From Paraspadella gotoi (taxonomy: Eukaryota > Chaetognatha), in assembly GCA_051294375.1 (NCBI GenBank), contig CM119265.1, forward strand, positions 17,449,172 through 17,513,171: DNA of 64,000 nucleotides, in the 5' to 3' direction. The position numbers were made by a program, and so were the translations under genes. Below the pieces are notes generated by a model, which saw nothing but the letters and a program-made list of their open reading frames with translations, ran no database searches and was not told the origin of the DNA. Shown here piece by piece: positions 23,037 through 32,919 of the stretch; position 1 is the stretch's first letter, and the number at the start of each line of letters is the position of its first letter.

Positions 23037-25030
23037 ATGGCGGGCTCCCTTGTTAGAGGGGCTCGTAATTTGGTAAAGTCAAACAGTCTTTTGGCTTTTG
23101 CCAATGCCTCGCCGTCGTTGAGTCTGTCATGGCAACAGAAGCGACAGAAGTCGGACGAGCTAATGCGATTAAAGCATGGGCGTGGCGGGCGCAGTTCCTT
23201 CACTGGCAACGTTGTTACAGTTTTCGGCGCTTCCGGTTTCGTCGGTCGTCACATCGTCAATCGTTTGGCGAAGGAAGGCACGCAGGTCAGAATTGTGTAT
23301 ACTGATAGTGTATACTGTGCATTTTGCCGCTTGAAGACTACCTTTGTAGAATTAGGCTTCTCCGATTGATTCAGGTCATCATTCCTTATCGCGGAGATTT
23401 CTACGACGTTCAACACCTCAAAGTTGCCGGGGACTTGGGTCAAATTTTATTTCTGACGTACGATCCTAGAGACTACGGCTCAATTTTGAAATGTCTTAAG
23501 TATTCTAATTGGGCAATCAACTTGATTGGAAGGGAATATCAAACGAAGAACTATAATTTTCATCAAGTACACGTCGACGGTATGTATTTTTCGGTTAGTT
23601 TTATTTAAAGTTATTCGTTATTTTATTCGAATTGTCATCCAACAGTGGCTCGAAATATCGCCCGAGCCTGTAAGGAAGCCGGCGTCGAGAAGTTGTTACA
23701 CTTTTCCGCCCTTGGTGCAAGTCCTGATCCTCCCAGAGCCCTGCCAAAAATTCCCAAACCCCTCACAAAAACCGCAGCTTTTTTGCCGGGCGGGTCGGAA
23801 TTTCTTCGGTCTAAGTACTTTGGCGAAATTGCTGTCAGGGAAGAGTTTCCGGAAGTAATAATTTTCAGGTAATGTTCAAGTTTGGGTGTGTGGCGTTATA
23901 TTCACCTCAAATCTAATTCAGACACGGACAATTGCTCAGCGCGGGAACGCACCAACCATTCTTTTTAATTTTTGCTCAATACCCCGATTTTTCATAATGC
24001 AGACCAGCGGACATCATGGGTCATACAGACAAATTCTTGCGATACTGGAGTAGCGTATGGCGCCGGAATTTTTGGGGTTATATTGCGTTGCACAAGAAAG
24101 GCGAATCAAGTGTGAAGGCGCCAATATACATCGCGGATGTCGTAACAGCAGGCGTGCATGCTTTAAAAAGCAAGCATGTAAGTACGATAAGATTTTTTTT
24201 GTTTTATAACTTGAGGACTATTGAAGCCGTGAGGAAAGAAAGAGAGAAAGAATTACTAGACAAAATAGAATAAAATATAATATATATATAATAAAATATA
24301 ATAAAAAAAGAGAAAGGGGAGAATGGGACTAAATTTTACTTTCGCCGACCGCGGTTTTGGCGGCTTTTGAAAAATCATATAAAAATATTTATTTAAAATT
24401 TTTTTTTTTTTAAATATTCCCTAATTACCTTAACTCTAAACCCATTTAACCCTTACAACTCCTAACCCTAAACCACCCCTAACCATCTTTAACCCTAACC
24501 CCGGTCGTCGAAAGTAAATAATATGAAGCTTTCTGTACGTATTTGTTCACCACTGTCCATAACATATTTTTTTATACATTATATAATATATCTCATCTTA
24601 AAAGCATTCCCTCTGCCTTTTTTAGATACACAGCCAAACGTTTCAGTGCCCAGGCCCTTACTTTTACCGGTTGAGCGATCTCATTGATTATTTTCTCGAA
24701 TGCCTCAATTTTCACGAAGTGAAACGCATCCGGCTGTTTTGGAATCCTAATTCATGGTCAGTCATCCTAATATGCAGCGCGATGGAGGTGTTCGCCTTTT
24801 CCCGTCCCCTGATGACGTGGGAAAAGATTGAGCGAGAGTCAATTCCCGACATGCTGGTCAGCGAATATCCGATGATCTCGGCTACGCTTCCTGAGGGATA
24901 TCAACTTACGCCAGTTGAAAAAGTTGCACCCTATGATTTGAATATGTCGAGGAGAGCTAATTATTACATTAGTTGGATGTCAGTTCCTCACCCTGATCCG
25001 CCGCGTCCCTTAGCTTTTGACGGACCTTAA
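23037..25030 (+). CDS. NDUFA9: NADH dehydrogenase [ubiquinone] 1 alpha subcomplex subunit 9, mitochondrial
   Basis: Five exons (23037-23285, 23375-23579, 23646-23868, 24003-24177, 24626-25030) give 418 residues. A basic leader is followed by the NAD(P)-binding Rossmann motif VTVFGASGFVGRHIVNRL. Family-typical segments come after it: VIIPYRGDFYDVQHLKVAGD, SNWAINLIGREYQTKNYNF, HFSALGASPDP, LRSKYFGEIAVREEFPE and PIYIADVVTAGVHAL. NDUFA9 is an accessory subunit of respiratory complex I that holds NADPH structurally on the matrix arm. Intron 4 (24178-24625) carries a small MITE with telomere-like repeats. The gene starts 106 bp after ECH1, with an acceptor-like CCTTTTAG upstream. Confidence 0.95.
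24333..24519. mobile_element. 187-bp MITE with telomere-like interior, in NDUFA9 intron 4
   Basis: The left end ATTTTACTTTCGCCGACCG and the right end CGGTCGTCGAAAGTAAAT are imperfect inverted repeats of about 18 bp. The right half is a degenerate array of TAACCC units (AACCCTAAACC, TTTAACCCTAACCCC), like an interstitial telomeric sequence. A near-identical end is found inverted at 70-112 and another at about 37430-37464, where TTAACCCTAACCCCGGTCGG recurs. No coding capacity. Confidence 0.6.
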
Positions 25031-25271
25031 ATCATCGTTCGTTGAAAATTACTGTAAAGATTGCGACTTTTTTTTCCCTTTTTTATCACAAGAAATTTTC
25101 ATCCGATACGCCTTGTTTGCTTGCAAATCTGGCATTGTATTATATTATCTAGAAATATAGCCTGTCGGTGCGGCGTAATAGTTGACTTTTTATTATAGTA
25201 ATAATAATTGTTTAGTTTTTAAAAGTAACATAACGCAATTAACTTCCGCTACTCGATTTGGGAAAAATGTA

Positions 25272-25754
25272 ATGGCTGGAACTGGGATGAATCCTGCCAA
25301 GATTTTGTTTAGATCCCCTAAAGGCCCAGATGATGGTTCTGAATCGTCGGGATGCACGAGCTCATGTGGTTTTCCAGGTATTATTGCTGTCAGTATTGTT
25401 TTAATTATTATAGATAAGTAATTTCTTATATTATCTATTGATAGGAATAAGCTCTGTTGCCGATGACTCTACTACTAAATCTTCAGCTGTAGACTTGTTA
25501 ACTTTGAAACTGCAGATTGAACACGACACTCTCGCCAGGTAATTAAAAAATACTCTAAACGCCAATTTGTTTATTCTAAGGAAAACTTTTCGATATGCAG
25601 CACATGGAATTACCGTTATTGTTTTTATAGACGCGCCGCTATTCAACAAGAGCTTCATGATCAACGACTCACTACAATAAAAAAACTATTGCAAGACTTC
25701 GGCGAAGACGACTGGCAATACCCTGATATTGAAAAACTACTCGGATTGAAGTGA
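25272..25754 (+). CDS. Small orphan protein of 107 residues
   Basis: Three exons (25272-25377, 25445-25538, 25631-25754) join in phase and all junctions are GT-AG. The protein starts MAGTGMNPAKILFRSPKGP, has a short Cys-rich turn (GCTSSCGF), and then a predicted long helix / coiled coil (LLTLKLQIEHDTLARRAAI through LHDQRLTTIKKLL). It ends in an acidic, aromatic tail (FGEDDWQYPDIEKLLGLK). No signal peptide or membrane segment. I do not recognise the family; the conserved look of the tail suggests a binding motif. It sits between NDUFA9 and AIP, and its stop is only 36 bp before the AIP start codon, so the two may share a transcript. An acceptor-like TTTATTATAG lies about 75 bp upstream of the ATG. 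Confidence 0.7.
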
Positions 25755-25790
25755 CTTGTTTTTTATGACTGGTGCGAAACAAAGGTTACA

Positions 25791-28700
25791 ATGGAGCAGT
25801 CATTAATAATTGAAGCTGGCGTAACCAAGAGAGTTCTCCATGCCGGTCGTGGAAATTTACCCCTTTTTCGTGAAGGATCTAAAATCTATTTTCATTTTCT
25901 TACTAAATTGCAAGATGAAGAAGGCACTGTGTTGGATAATAGGTTAGCCCGAATTTCTTTATTCATTTTATCATTGACTAATTTCTTTTTTGCATCAAGT
26001 AATCAACAAAAGAGGAATAGTATTGAAGGACAGAAATAATTGTTATGAGTTACCATGTTGGGAAAAAAATTGTCGCGGTTTGGAAAAGTCGGTTAATTTC
26101 ATTGTCAAATAATTTTTAGCCGTTAAATAGGTTTTAATATATAATATGACCTCCCTAAGACTGAATAAAAATATTATTTTTAAATAGCTTAAATTATTTA
26201 TTGCATATTATTACTTCCAAAAGAGGTTGTTTCTAACTGTTTTCACCTCTTTTTGATCCATAGGACTACTCATATTATTATTAATATTATATATCTGACA
26301 TAATACTTTTTATCAGATTCGGGGTAAAAAATGGTCTTCGGCAAGCAGTGAAAAGGATTGATCCCCTATAAAGTAAACCATGTTTGAGTTGTTGCTGCAT
26401 AAAGTGATGATGCATTGTTTTTCCTTACAACAAAATTTTTGATTTTTTTTTTTTTGGACTTTGATATTTGGTTCTGATAATACATCCAGATATTGAAGAG
26501 ACAGTAATTATTGATAAGTGTTAATGATAGAACCATTCAATATAAGCAGTCCCTGAGCTTCGGATCAGGCTGTAACACCATGTTACAGGCGGGTTAAGCG
26601 CCCCGTCCCTCTTAACTGCTAGGCGGCCATCAGGCTAGAACCCCGGACCTTTGGGTTGTGAGGCTAATGACTTGCCTCCAGCAACAAAGGCCACTGATGA
26701 ATGGTTGGTGGATTTTAGTCTACCATAATATAAATAAAAATAATAATTTTGCTACTTTTGATACATTACAATATAAAAAATATTCTGGAGCATTTACAGC
26801 ATCAATGTATTTTTAATATCATTTTTTATCGTCGCAATCGCTGAGCGTTTGCGACGATATTGTAACGCTTTTGTGCATCAGTGGCGTTCCAAATTATAGA
26901 TCGCCTTTTTTATGATTAAATTTGGGTGTATGAAGCTGAAAATTTATATACAGCTTCTCATCATCAATGTGCTTAAAATTTAGTCTGGACAGTTATTAAA
27001 TGTTTTATTTACGTTTTATCAAAACAAACAATTTTTTTCTTTTATTTTCATATTTCTTTCTCTCTCTCTTAATATAATTAAAAAGTAGATATGAAAAAGA
27101 TAAAAAAGAAGTTAGTATTTTTTTAAACAACTGATTTTTTTTGCATGGAACTCTTGTATTTTTTGTCGTACATAAATAAGATACAGCTCATATGAATCAC
27201 AAAAGGCCAAAGTTTTTTGATATCTAAATTTTATTTTTCGATTCTTACATTAAAATGCCAAAAAAACCTGGAAAGTAACCGCGACAATTTTTTTTTTCCA
27301 TCATGGTAGTGACCGAAAATATAAGCAGTCCCTGAGCTTCGGATCAGGCTGTAACACAGGCGGGTTAAGCGCCCTATCCCTGTTAACTGCGAGGCGGCCA
27401 CCGGTCCGGGCTAAAACCCTGGACCTTTGGGTTGGTCGGCGAATAACTTGCCTCCTGCACCAATGGCCGCTGATGAACGGTTGGTGGATTTTAGTCTACC
27501 ATAGTATCATTGTTTGATATTCATTTTTTAAGCAGTAAAACTATAATTATTTCGTTTTTGTTGTTTTTAGAATTATGACGGTTTTAAATATTTCTTATTA
27601 AAAATATTAAATCTAGAGAAAAACAAAGTTTTTGTTAGTTTTCAACGAATTTGTTTTTATTAAACAGACATGTTTCGGCTTTGGTATTCAAGCCTTCTTC
27701 ACTAAAAACACTGAAGAAGGCTTGAATACCAAAGCCGAAACATGTCTGTTTAATAAAAACAAATTCGTTGAAAACTAACAAAAACTTTGTTTTTCTCTAA
27801 ATCATTTACAACGAAAAGAAAGGATTATCATATAAAATATTAAATCATATTTTTCTGGAAGTGTCTGAAACATGCCTGCAGCATTGAATGCTTTATAAAA
27901 AAATTAATGTAAGATTTTCCTTGAGCAAATAAATAAGTAAAAGAATTAATATTTATATTTCAGCAAAGCATCAAAGAAACCTATGGAATTGGTTATTGGA
28001 AAGAAATTCAAACTTGAAATTTGGGAAAAATGCTTGAGGTCGATGCGTGTCGACGAAGTTGCGGAATTCAAAACTACACTCAAGCATTGTTCAACATATC
28101 CAGCAGTTGCAAAAACCTTGAGGGAATATTTGAGTGGAAATCATAAGCATCAACATCAAAGCTCATGTTGTGCAGGTAGATATATATATTATATAAGTTG
28201 CTGTTGTTACGCTAAGTATTCTATTAAATTTGTATCCTATTTCCTACAATATTATGGTGCTTGAAATTACAACGATATTTTCATTTCATATGAAAATTAA
28301 AGAAAAAGAAACTAAATAAACTGTCTGACTTGGGAATTCACGCTTGAGAAATGTCGATACCCGTTTTTAAAACTAAATCCAATAAAGAGTGCTCCATTTT
28401 CTCCATCCTGAAAGTAAAAGGGTTTAATAAGATGTTAGGAAGTGTATTATATACAGAAGGCTTCATATTATAAAATGATATCAAGTTATTTTCTGAACAC
28501 AAACGGTTCCCACGGGAATTTTATAAAATTTTACATATGTACTATATATACACTGCGGCGCAAAAAAAATTAGCTACTTTTTAACATAGAAAAAACCGTA
28601 TTGGATGGCTTAATTTTAAAAACATAAAAATTTAAAACAAAGCTTATTAAAAGATAAAGCAATTGGTCCAAGTCTTAATAAAATCGAGCAAAGCGTTCAA

Positions 28701-31700
28701 AAGTTATAAGATGTCAAAATTTGTTTAAAAAATTATTAATAAAATGTTTATAATATAAAATTAGCTTAATAAACTTAGCATAAAATATTTGTAAGGATAG
28801 GTATCAACCATTTTTTGATTTAAATCAGATTAAAATAAGTAAGAAAACTATATAGAAAAACAATCTTTTATCATCAATCAGAAAAAAATTATCATCAACT
28901 TTACTTCCAAAAATTATTTTTTCTTAATTCCATTTTCAGACTCTGATTTTAAAGTATTGCTGTATTCTACTATCTGAACCAATTAATTTTTTTTTAACAA
29001 ATTGATAGCTTTTTTTAAAAGTTATATTTTTCTTAAATATTTATTTTAAAATTAAAAAAGAAATAGTAGGGTATTTAAAGCTAACAAGTGGCTACTTTTT
29101 TTTGCGCCGGTGTATATATATAAATAGAACTTATTCCCATAGCAATCGTGCATACCAAATTTTAACTAATTTGGTCCAGTGACTATTCGGAACCATGTCT
29201 AGTCATAAAAAAGCCCGATATCATTTTATAATGTGCAGTAGTTTAATCTACTCACCTCAGATCCATGCCGTCGATTCGGTTCATAATATTGACGTTCATG
29301 ATTTCGAAGTTTTTTTCCATTTCTTCCAGTATCGTTAAAACCTGTTGTTGGGTTTAGTTTTATAGTGAAAATTGTATGGAAATTACTTAAAAGCACAATT
29401 TTAATTATTTATGAACCTAAAAAGTTTAATTTGTATTACATTGAAGTACGTATTAATATATAATTTTTGACTTATTAATGTCAGAAGTACATACAAGTAA
29501 AAAATTGATCTTTAAAACAAAGATATTCATTCTATGATATCATTTTAAAAAAAAAAATTAATTTCGATAAAAAAATAGAATTAAAATATTAAATTGGTAC
29601 AACCAATATAATATTATGTATAATAATTAATATGTATATTACTAACAATTTTTGGAATAGTATTTTAAAAATTGTTTCACCCCTAAAGATCTTGCTTGTA
29701 TTTCGATGAACATACGTTAAACGCAACGAAAGCGTTCGTAAATCCGACCGTCCCGTGATGAATTTCTTTAATCAATGTATTTGGAACCGAAGCAGCGTCC
29801 TCTTCCAACTAAATTTGTAAATAAGTTAATTGATAAGATCTAGCGGTAAAATTTTCAATTGAATAAATATTTTTTACTTACATGCATGTTGGTCTCAGCC
29901 ATTTTTAGTGAGTTATTCGTCAGCGATACCTAATAAAATGTCTTTAGATTTAATTTGGATCTGGGTTAGCGTGTTTATCGCTCGTGAAAATGAATCCAAT
30001 CACTTGGTGTTTTGGGAGCAGTTATTTTAAATTCACGATTTTACCCTTTCTTTTTTTCTTTCTCTCTCTCTCTCTCGTTCTCTCTTTTTCTCTCTCCTCT
30101 CTCTCTCTCGTTTCTCTCTTTTTCTCTCTCTCTCTCTCTCTTTCTTCTCTCTCTCTCTTCTTCTCTCTCTCTTTTTCTCTCTCTCTTTTTCTCTCTCTTT
30201 TTTTCTCTCTCTCTTTTTTTCTCTCTTTTTCTCTTTCTCTCTCTCTTTTCTCTTTTCTTCTCTCTTCTTTCTCTTCTCTCTCTCTCTTTTCTCTTACTCT
30301 CTTTTTTTTTTCTCTCTCTCTCTCTCTTTTTCTCTCTTTTTTTTTTCTCTCTCTCTCTTTTTCTCTCTTTTTTTTTCTCTCTCTCTCTCTTTTTCTCTTT
30401 TTTTTTCTCTCTCTTTTCTATTTTTCTCTCTCTCTTTTTATCTCTCTCTCTCTGATTTTTCTCTTCTCTTCATTTTCTCTCTTTTTCTATCTTTTTATCT
30501 TTCCCACATATATTCATTCAATTTCTTTAATTAAATTATATTGATTAAATTCGTTCAATTTAATTAATTCAATTCATACTGTTAGTTTTTTATTTAATGC
30601 AATTTATTTATCTCAATTCTTTCATTTATTTTAATTATATGAATTTATATTTAATTCATTCATTCAATTCATTTCATTCATTCGATAAATTTCATTCATT
30701 CAAATAATTTTATTCATCTCATTTCATTCATTCATTTTATTCATTTCATTTTGTTTTAATGATTCATTGCAATTTTTAATCCTTTTCCATCAATGATTCC
30801 CTATCATCACATCAATCATTTGGTATCATCACATCAATCATTTGTTATCATCGTATCAATAAATGGTGATCATTGCATCAATAAATAGTGATCATTGTAT
30901 CAATAATTGGTGATCATTGCATCATAGTTGGTGATAATTGCATCAATAATTGGTGATAATTGCATCAATAATTGGTGATAATTGCATACAAAATTGGTGA
31001 TAATTGCATAAATAATTGGTGATAATTGCATAAAAAATTGGTGATAATTGCATAAATAATTGGTGAGAATTACATTAATAATTGGTGATAATTGCATCAA
31101 TAATTGGTGATAATTGCATCAATAATTGGTGATAATTGCATCAATAAATGGTGATAATTGCATCAATAAATGGTGATCATTGCATCAATAATTGATTAAC
31201 GTCACATCAATAATTGGTTAACATCATATTATTGCATCAATAATCAATTACTATCACAATAATTTATCGCTTTAATCATTCATTTTTTTTTTTCCGGATT
31301 TTTTAATATTCTTTGATAGTAACGTCTGGCGAGATCACTATACTTTTAAGATTTTTTAAAAACAGTTTCAGCTCCCCATTTTGCCCCGACCTAATCCCCA
31401 TATATGGGGTAAGATGGGGCGCTTGACCAGTTTTTATATTAAAATTCGGTACTTTAGTACGGTTCACAAGTAATTAATGAGACACATAAAATAATTATAT
31501 AAGGAAGGAACTTCTGATCCAATCAAGAATGAGATTGAGTTCATCAATCTCATTTGCATATTATCGTATTGACATTGACTTGTCATAAATTCTGTTCCTG
31601 TGTCATTTAGCTCTCTTACAATTACACAAGACATAGGTCTATACTTACAAGTAATAAAAAGATAAAATGGTAATGGTTTTTTTAAAGAAAAATGGAAAAA

Positions 31701-32919
31701 TAGCCTCACATCACTATCTTGCCCCGTCTTCCCTAAATTAGATTTACCGTGCATCCGATTATTATTGAGTATGTCAAGGGTCCATATTATTTTGGAGATT
31801 TTTTTCAAGGAGCGATGATGCAAAATGCAGAGGGGCTCGGCTATGATGATCTAAATGCATTAATGAAGAAACCCCAACCTTTGACGTTCGTACTTGAACT
31901 TTTGTCGATATCGCAGGTAACTCAAAATCTGATAAAATGCTTTTTTAAAAACAGTTTAACTTAGGTGAATTAATTTTTTTTGTAAAACATGCAAATATGC
32001 AAAATATATCCAAGATAAGTTTGCCAACAAGAAAATAGAAAGATGATGCTGTCAGTAGTACTTACTTGCTTAGGTGGAGCCATGACGATTACATTTTCCT
32101 AACCCTTTTTTATGACATCTGAGGAAACTTTTATGATAAAGAAATAATTTTACAAAAATATTGAGTTAAAATATGTATCCTTTTTTATGATTTCCCCTCG
32201 GATGACACCAAATTGATTTTATCAATACATAATCTGTTATTTTCAATTAGCCCGAAGATTATGAAAAGGAACTGTGGCAACTCAATGAAGGAGAAGAAGA
32301 AGGAACAGTTTTAAAGCTAAAAGAGCAAGGAAACCTATTATTTAAAAATAAAAATGTAAAAGAAGCCTCACGAAAATATGGAGAAGCTTTGACTATTTTG
32401 GAAAATTGTGCTTTACGCGAAAAAGTAAGGCTCCTTTCAATTTTTTTAAAATAAACTATTAAAAAAACGAATAAATTACATTCATTTAGCCGCAATCAAT
32501 CGAATGGGAAGAAATAGAAAGCAAAAAAATTCCATTATTGCTAAATTTCTGTCAATGCCATTTGCTCCTGGAAAATTATCGTCTCGTAATTGAACACGCT
32601 ACTACAGTTATAGAGAAGGAAAAAGATAATGTTAAAGCTCTCTATCGGTTAGTATGTTGATTTTTAACTTTTACGTTTTTGTATAGCAAAATGAGAAATA
32701 CATCAAAAGGATAAATTAAAACAATTTTATATGTTTAGGCGCGGGAAAGCTTTCGGACATGTATGGGAAATTGATCGAGCAAGAGAGGATTTGACTCGGG
32801 TCGGAATGTTAGACCCAACTCTTCGTCAGCTCATTCAGAAGGACTTGGAGCTATTTGAAAAGCTGCATAAACAAAAAGACAGAGAACAACAAAAACTACT
32901 TGCTGGAAAAATGTTTTGA
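25791..32919 (+). CDS. AIP: AH receptor-interacting protein (AIP/XAP2)
   Basis: Six exons (25791-25942, 27964-28175, 31810-31916, 32251-32424, 32490-32647, 32739-32919) join in phase to 327 residues, almost the length of vertebrate AIP. N-terminal FKBP-type domain: TKRVLHAGRGNLPLFREG, EGTVLDN, KPMELVIGKKFKLEIWEKC, and SSCC near the end of exon 2. The linker exon encodes EGLGYDDLNALMKKPQPLTF. The C-terminal TPR part has LKEQGNLLFKNKNVKEAS, LLLNFCQCHLLLENY, VKALYRRGKAFGHVWEIDRA and the final helix. AIP is an HSP90 co-chaperone that binds AHR and other clients in the cytoplasm. Introns 1 (2.0 kb) and 2 (3.6 kb) are far larger than others in the cluster and packed with repeats. An AATAAA lies about 80 bp after the stop. 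Confidence 0.95.
26491..26726 (-). repeat. Putative tRNA(Gly)-derived SINE, copy 1
   Basis: About 235 bp, in AIP intron 1. Read on the minus strand it contains CCATTCATCAGTGGCC, then GGAGGCAAG, CATTAGCCTCACAACCC and GTCCGGGGTTCTAGCC, resembling the D-arm to T-arm part of a glycine tRNA with a degenerate B box (GGTTCTAGCC). It ends in CAGCCTGATCCGAAGCTCAG and a tail shared with copy 3. Copies 2 and 3 in this window agree over 180-230 bp. Confidence 0.6.
27319..27502 (-). repeat. Putative tRNA(Gly)-derived SINE, copy 2 (shorter)
   Basis: Same family as 26491-26726 and in the same orientation, about 580 bp away in the same intron. It lacks the roughly 45-bp end shared by copies 1 and 3 and the CATGTTACAC insertion. 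Roughly 85-90% similar by eye. Confidence 0.6.
27614..27799. repeat. Perfect foldback element, two 88-bp arms with a 10-nt loop
   Basis: Left arm 27614-27701 and right arm 27712-27799 are exact reverse complements as far as I can read, separated by CTAAAAACAC. The sequence would form a very stable cruciform or RNA hairpin. The right arm reads CTGAAGAAGGC ... AAAGCCGAAACATGTC, which resembles a minimal hammerhead ribozyme core. It lies in AIP intron 1. Confidence 0.85.
27706..27751 (+). ncRNA. Hammerhead-ribozyme-like motif
   Basis: On the + strand: possible stem I AAACA (27706-27710) pairs with TGTTT (27747-27751). The core CTGAAGA (27711-27717) is followed by stem II GGCTT/AAGCC, then GAA (27737-27739), a short self-complementary stem III ACATGT, and cleavable C at 27746 after GT. 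Conserved core bases CUGANGA, GAA, A15.1-U16.1 and C17 are all present. One extra A after the CUGAAGA core is unusual. Very short stem III is known from Penelope-like element hammerheads, which act as dimers. Activity is inference. Confidence 0.35.
28551..29112. mobile_element. Tc1/mariner-type MITE, 562 bp, in AIP intron 2
   Basis: The ends CACTGCGGCGCAAAAAAAA and TTTTTTTTGCGCCGGTG are inverted repeats of about 20 bp. Both are flanked by TA within TATATA. The interior is AT-rich with no transposase ORF. These features fit a non-autonomous Tc1/mariner element. Confidence 0.7.
30056..30480. repeat. Long pyrimidine tract, mainly (CT)n with T runs
   Basis: About 425 bp of almost pure C/T on the + strand in AIP intron 2, alternating CTCTCT blocks with TTTTT runs. 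It opens spurious Ser/Leu/Phe-rich frames that are not genes. Confidence 0.9.
30560..30770. repeat. Degenerate TTCATTCA-type simple repeat
   Basis: AT-rich stretch dominated by ATTCATT and TTTCATTCATT units, between the CT tract and the 22-bp tandem array in AIP intron 2. Confidence 0.6.
30790..31250. repeat. 22-bp minisatellite
   Basis: About twenty tandem units with consensus near ATTGCATCAATAATTGGTGA plus TA, cleanest at 30900-31190 and degenerating at both edges (ATCACATCAATCATTTGGT-like units). The minus-strand frame of 66 residues here is only the translation of the array. Confidence 0.85.
31385..31740. repeat. Possible small repeat with GGGGYAAGAYGGGGC-like ends
   Basis: CCCCATTTTGCCCCGACC and GGGGTAAGATGGGGCGC near 31377-31421 and CTTGCCCCGTCTTCCC near 31722 form inverted G/C-rich motifs in otherwise AT-rich intron just before AIP exon 3. 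Similar motifs are common at the ends of non-autonomous DNA transposons, but I cannot define the element. Confidence 0.3.

Noticed and set aside
26690-26710. CTGATGA in the SINE copies as a second hammerhead core
   Set aside because: No GAAA partner or stem II follows; chance match.
30012-30544. Two long Ser/Leu/Phe-rich ORFs on the + strand
   Set aside because: They are translations of the CT/T simple repeat; no start context, splice signal or complexity.
30900-31100. Minus-strand 66-residue ORF with repeated QLSPI units
   Set aside because: Produced by the 22-bp tandem repeat, period 22 reading through three frames.
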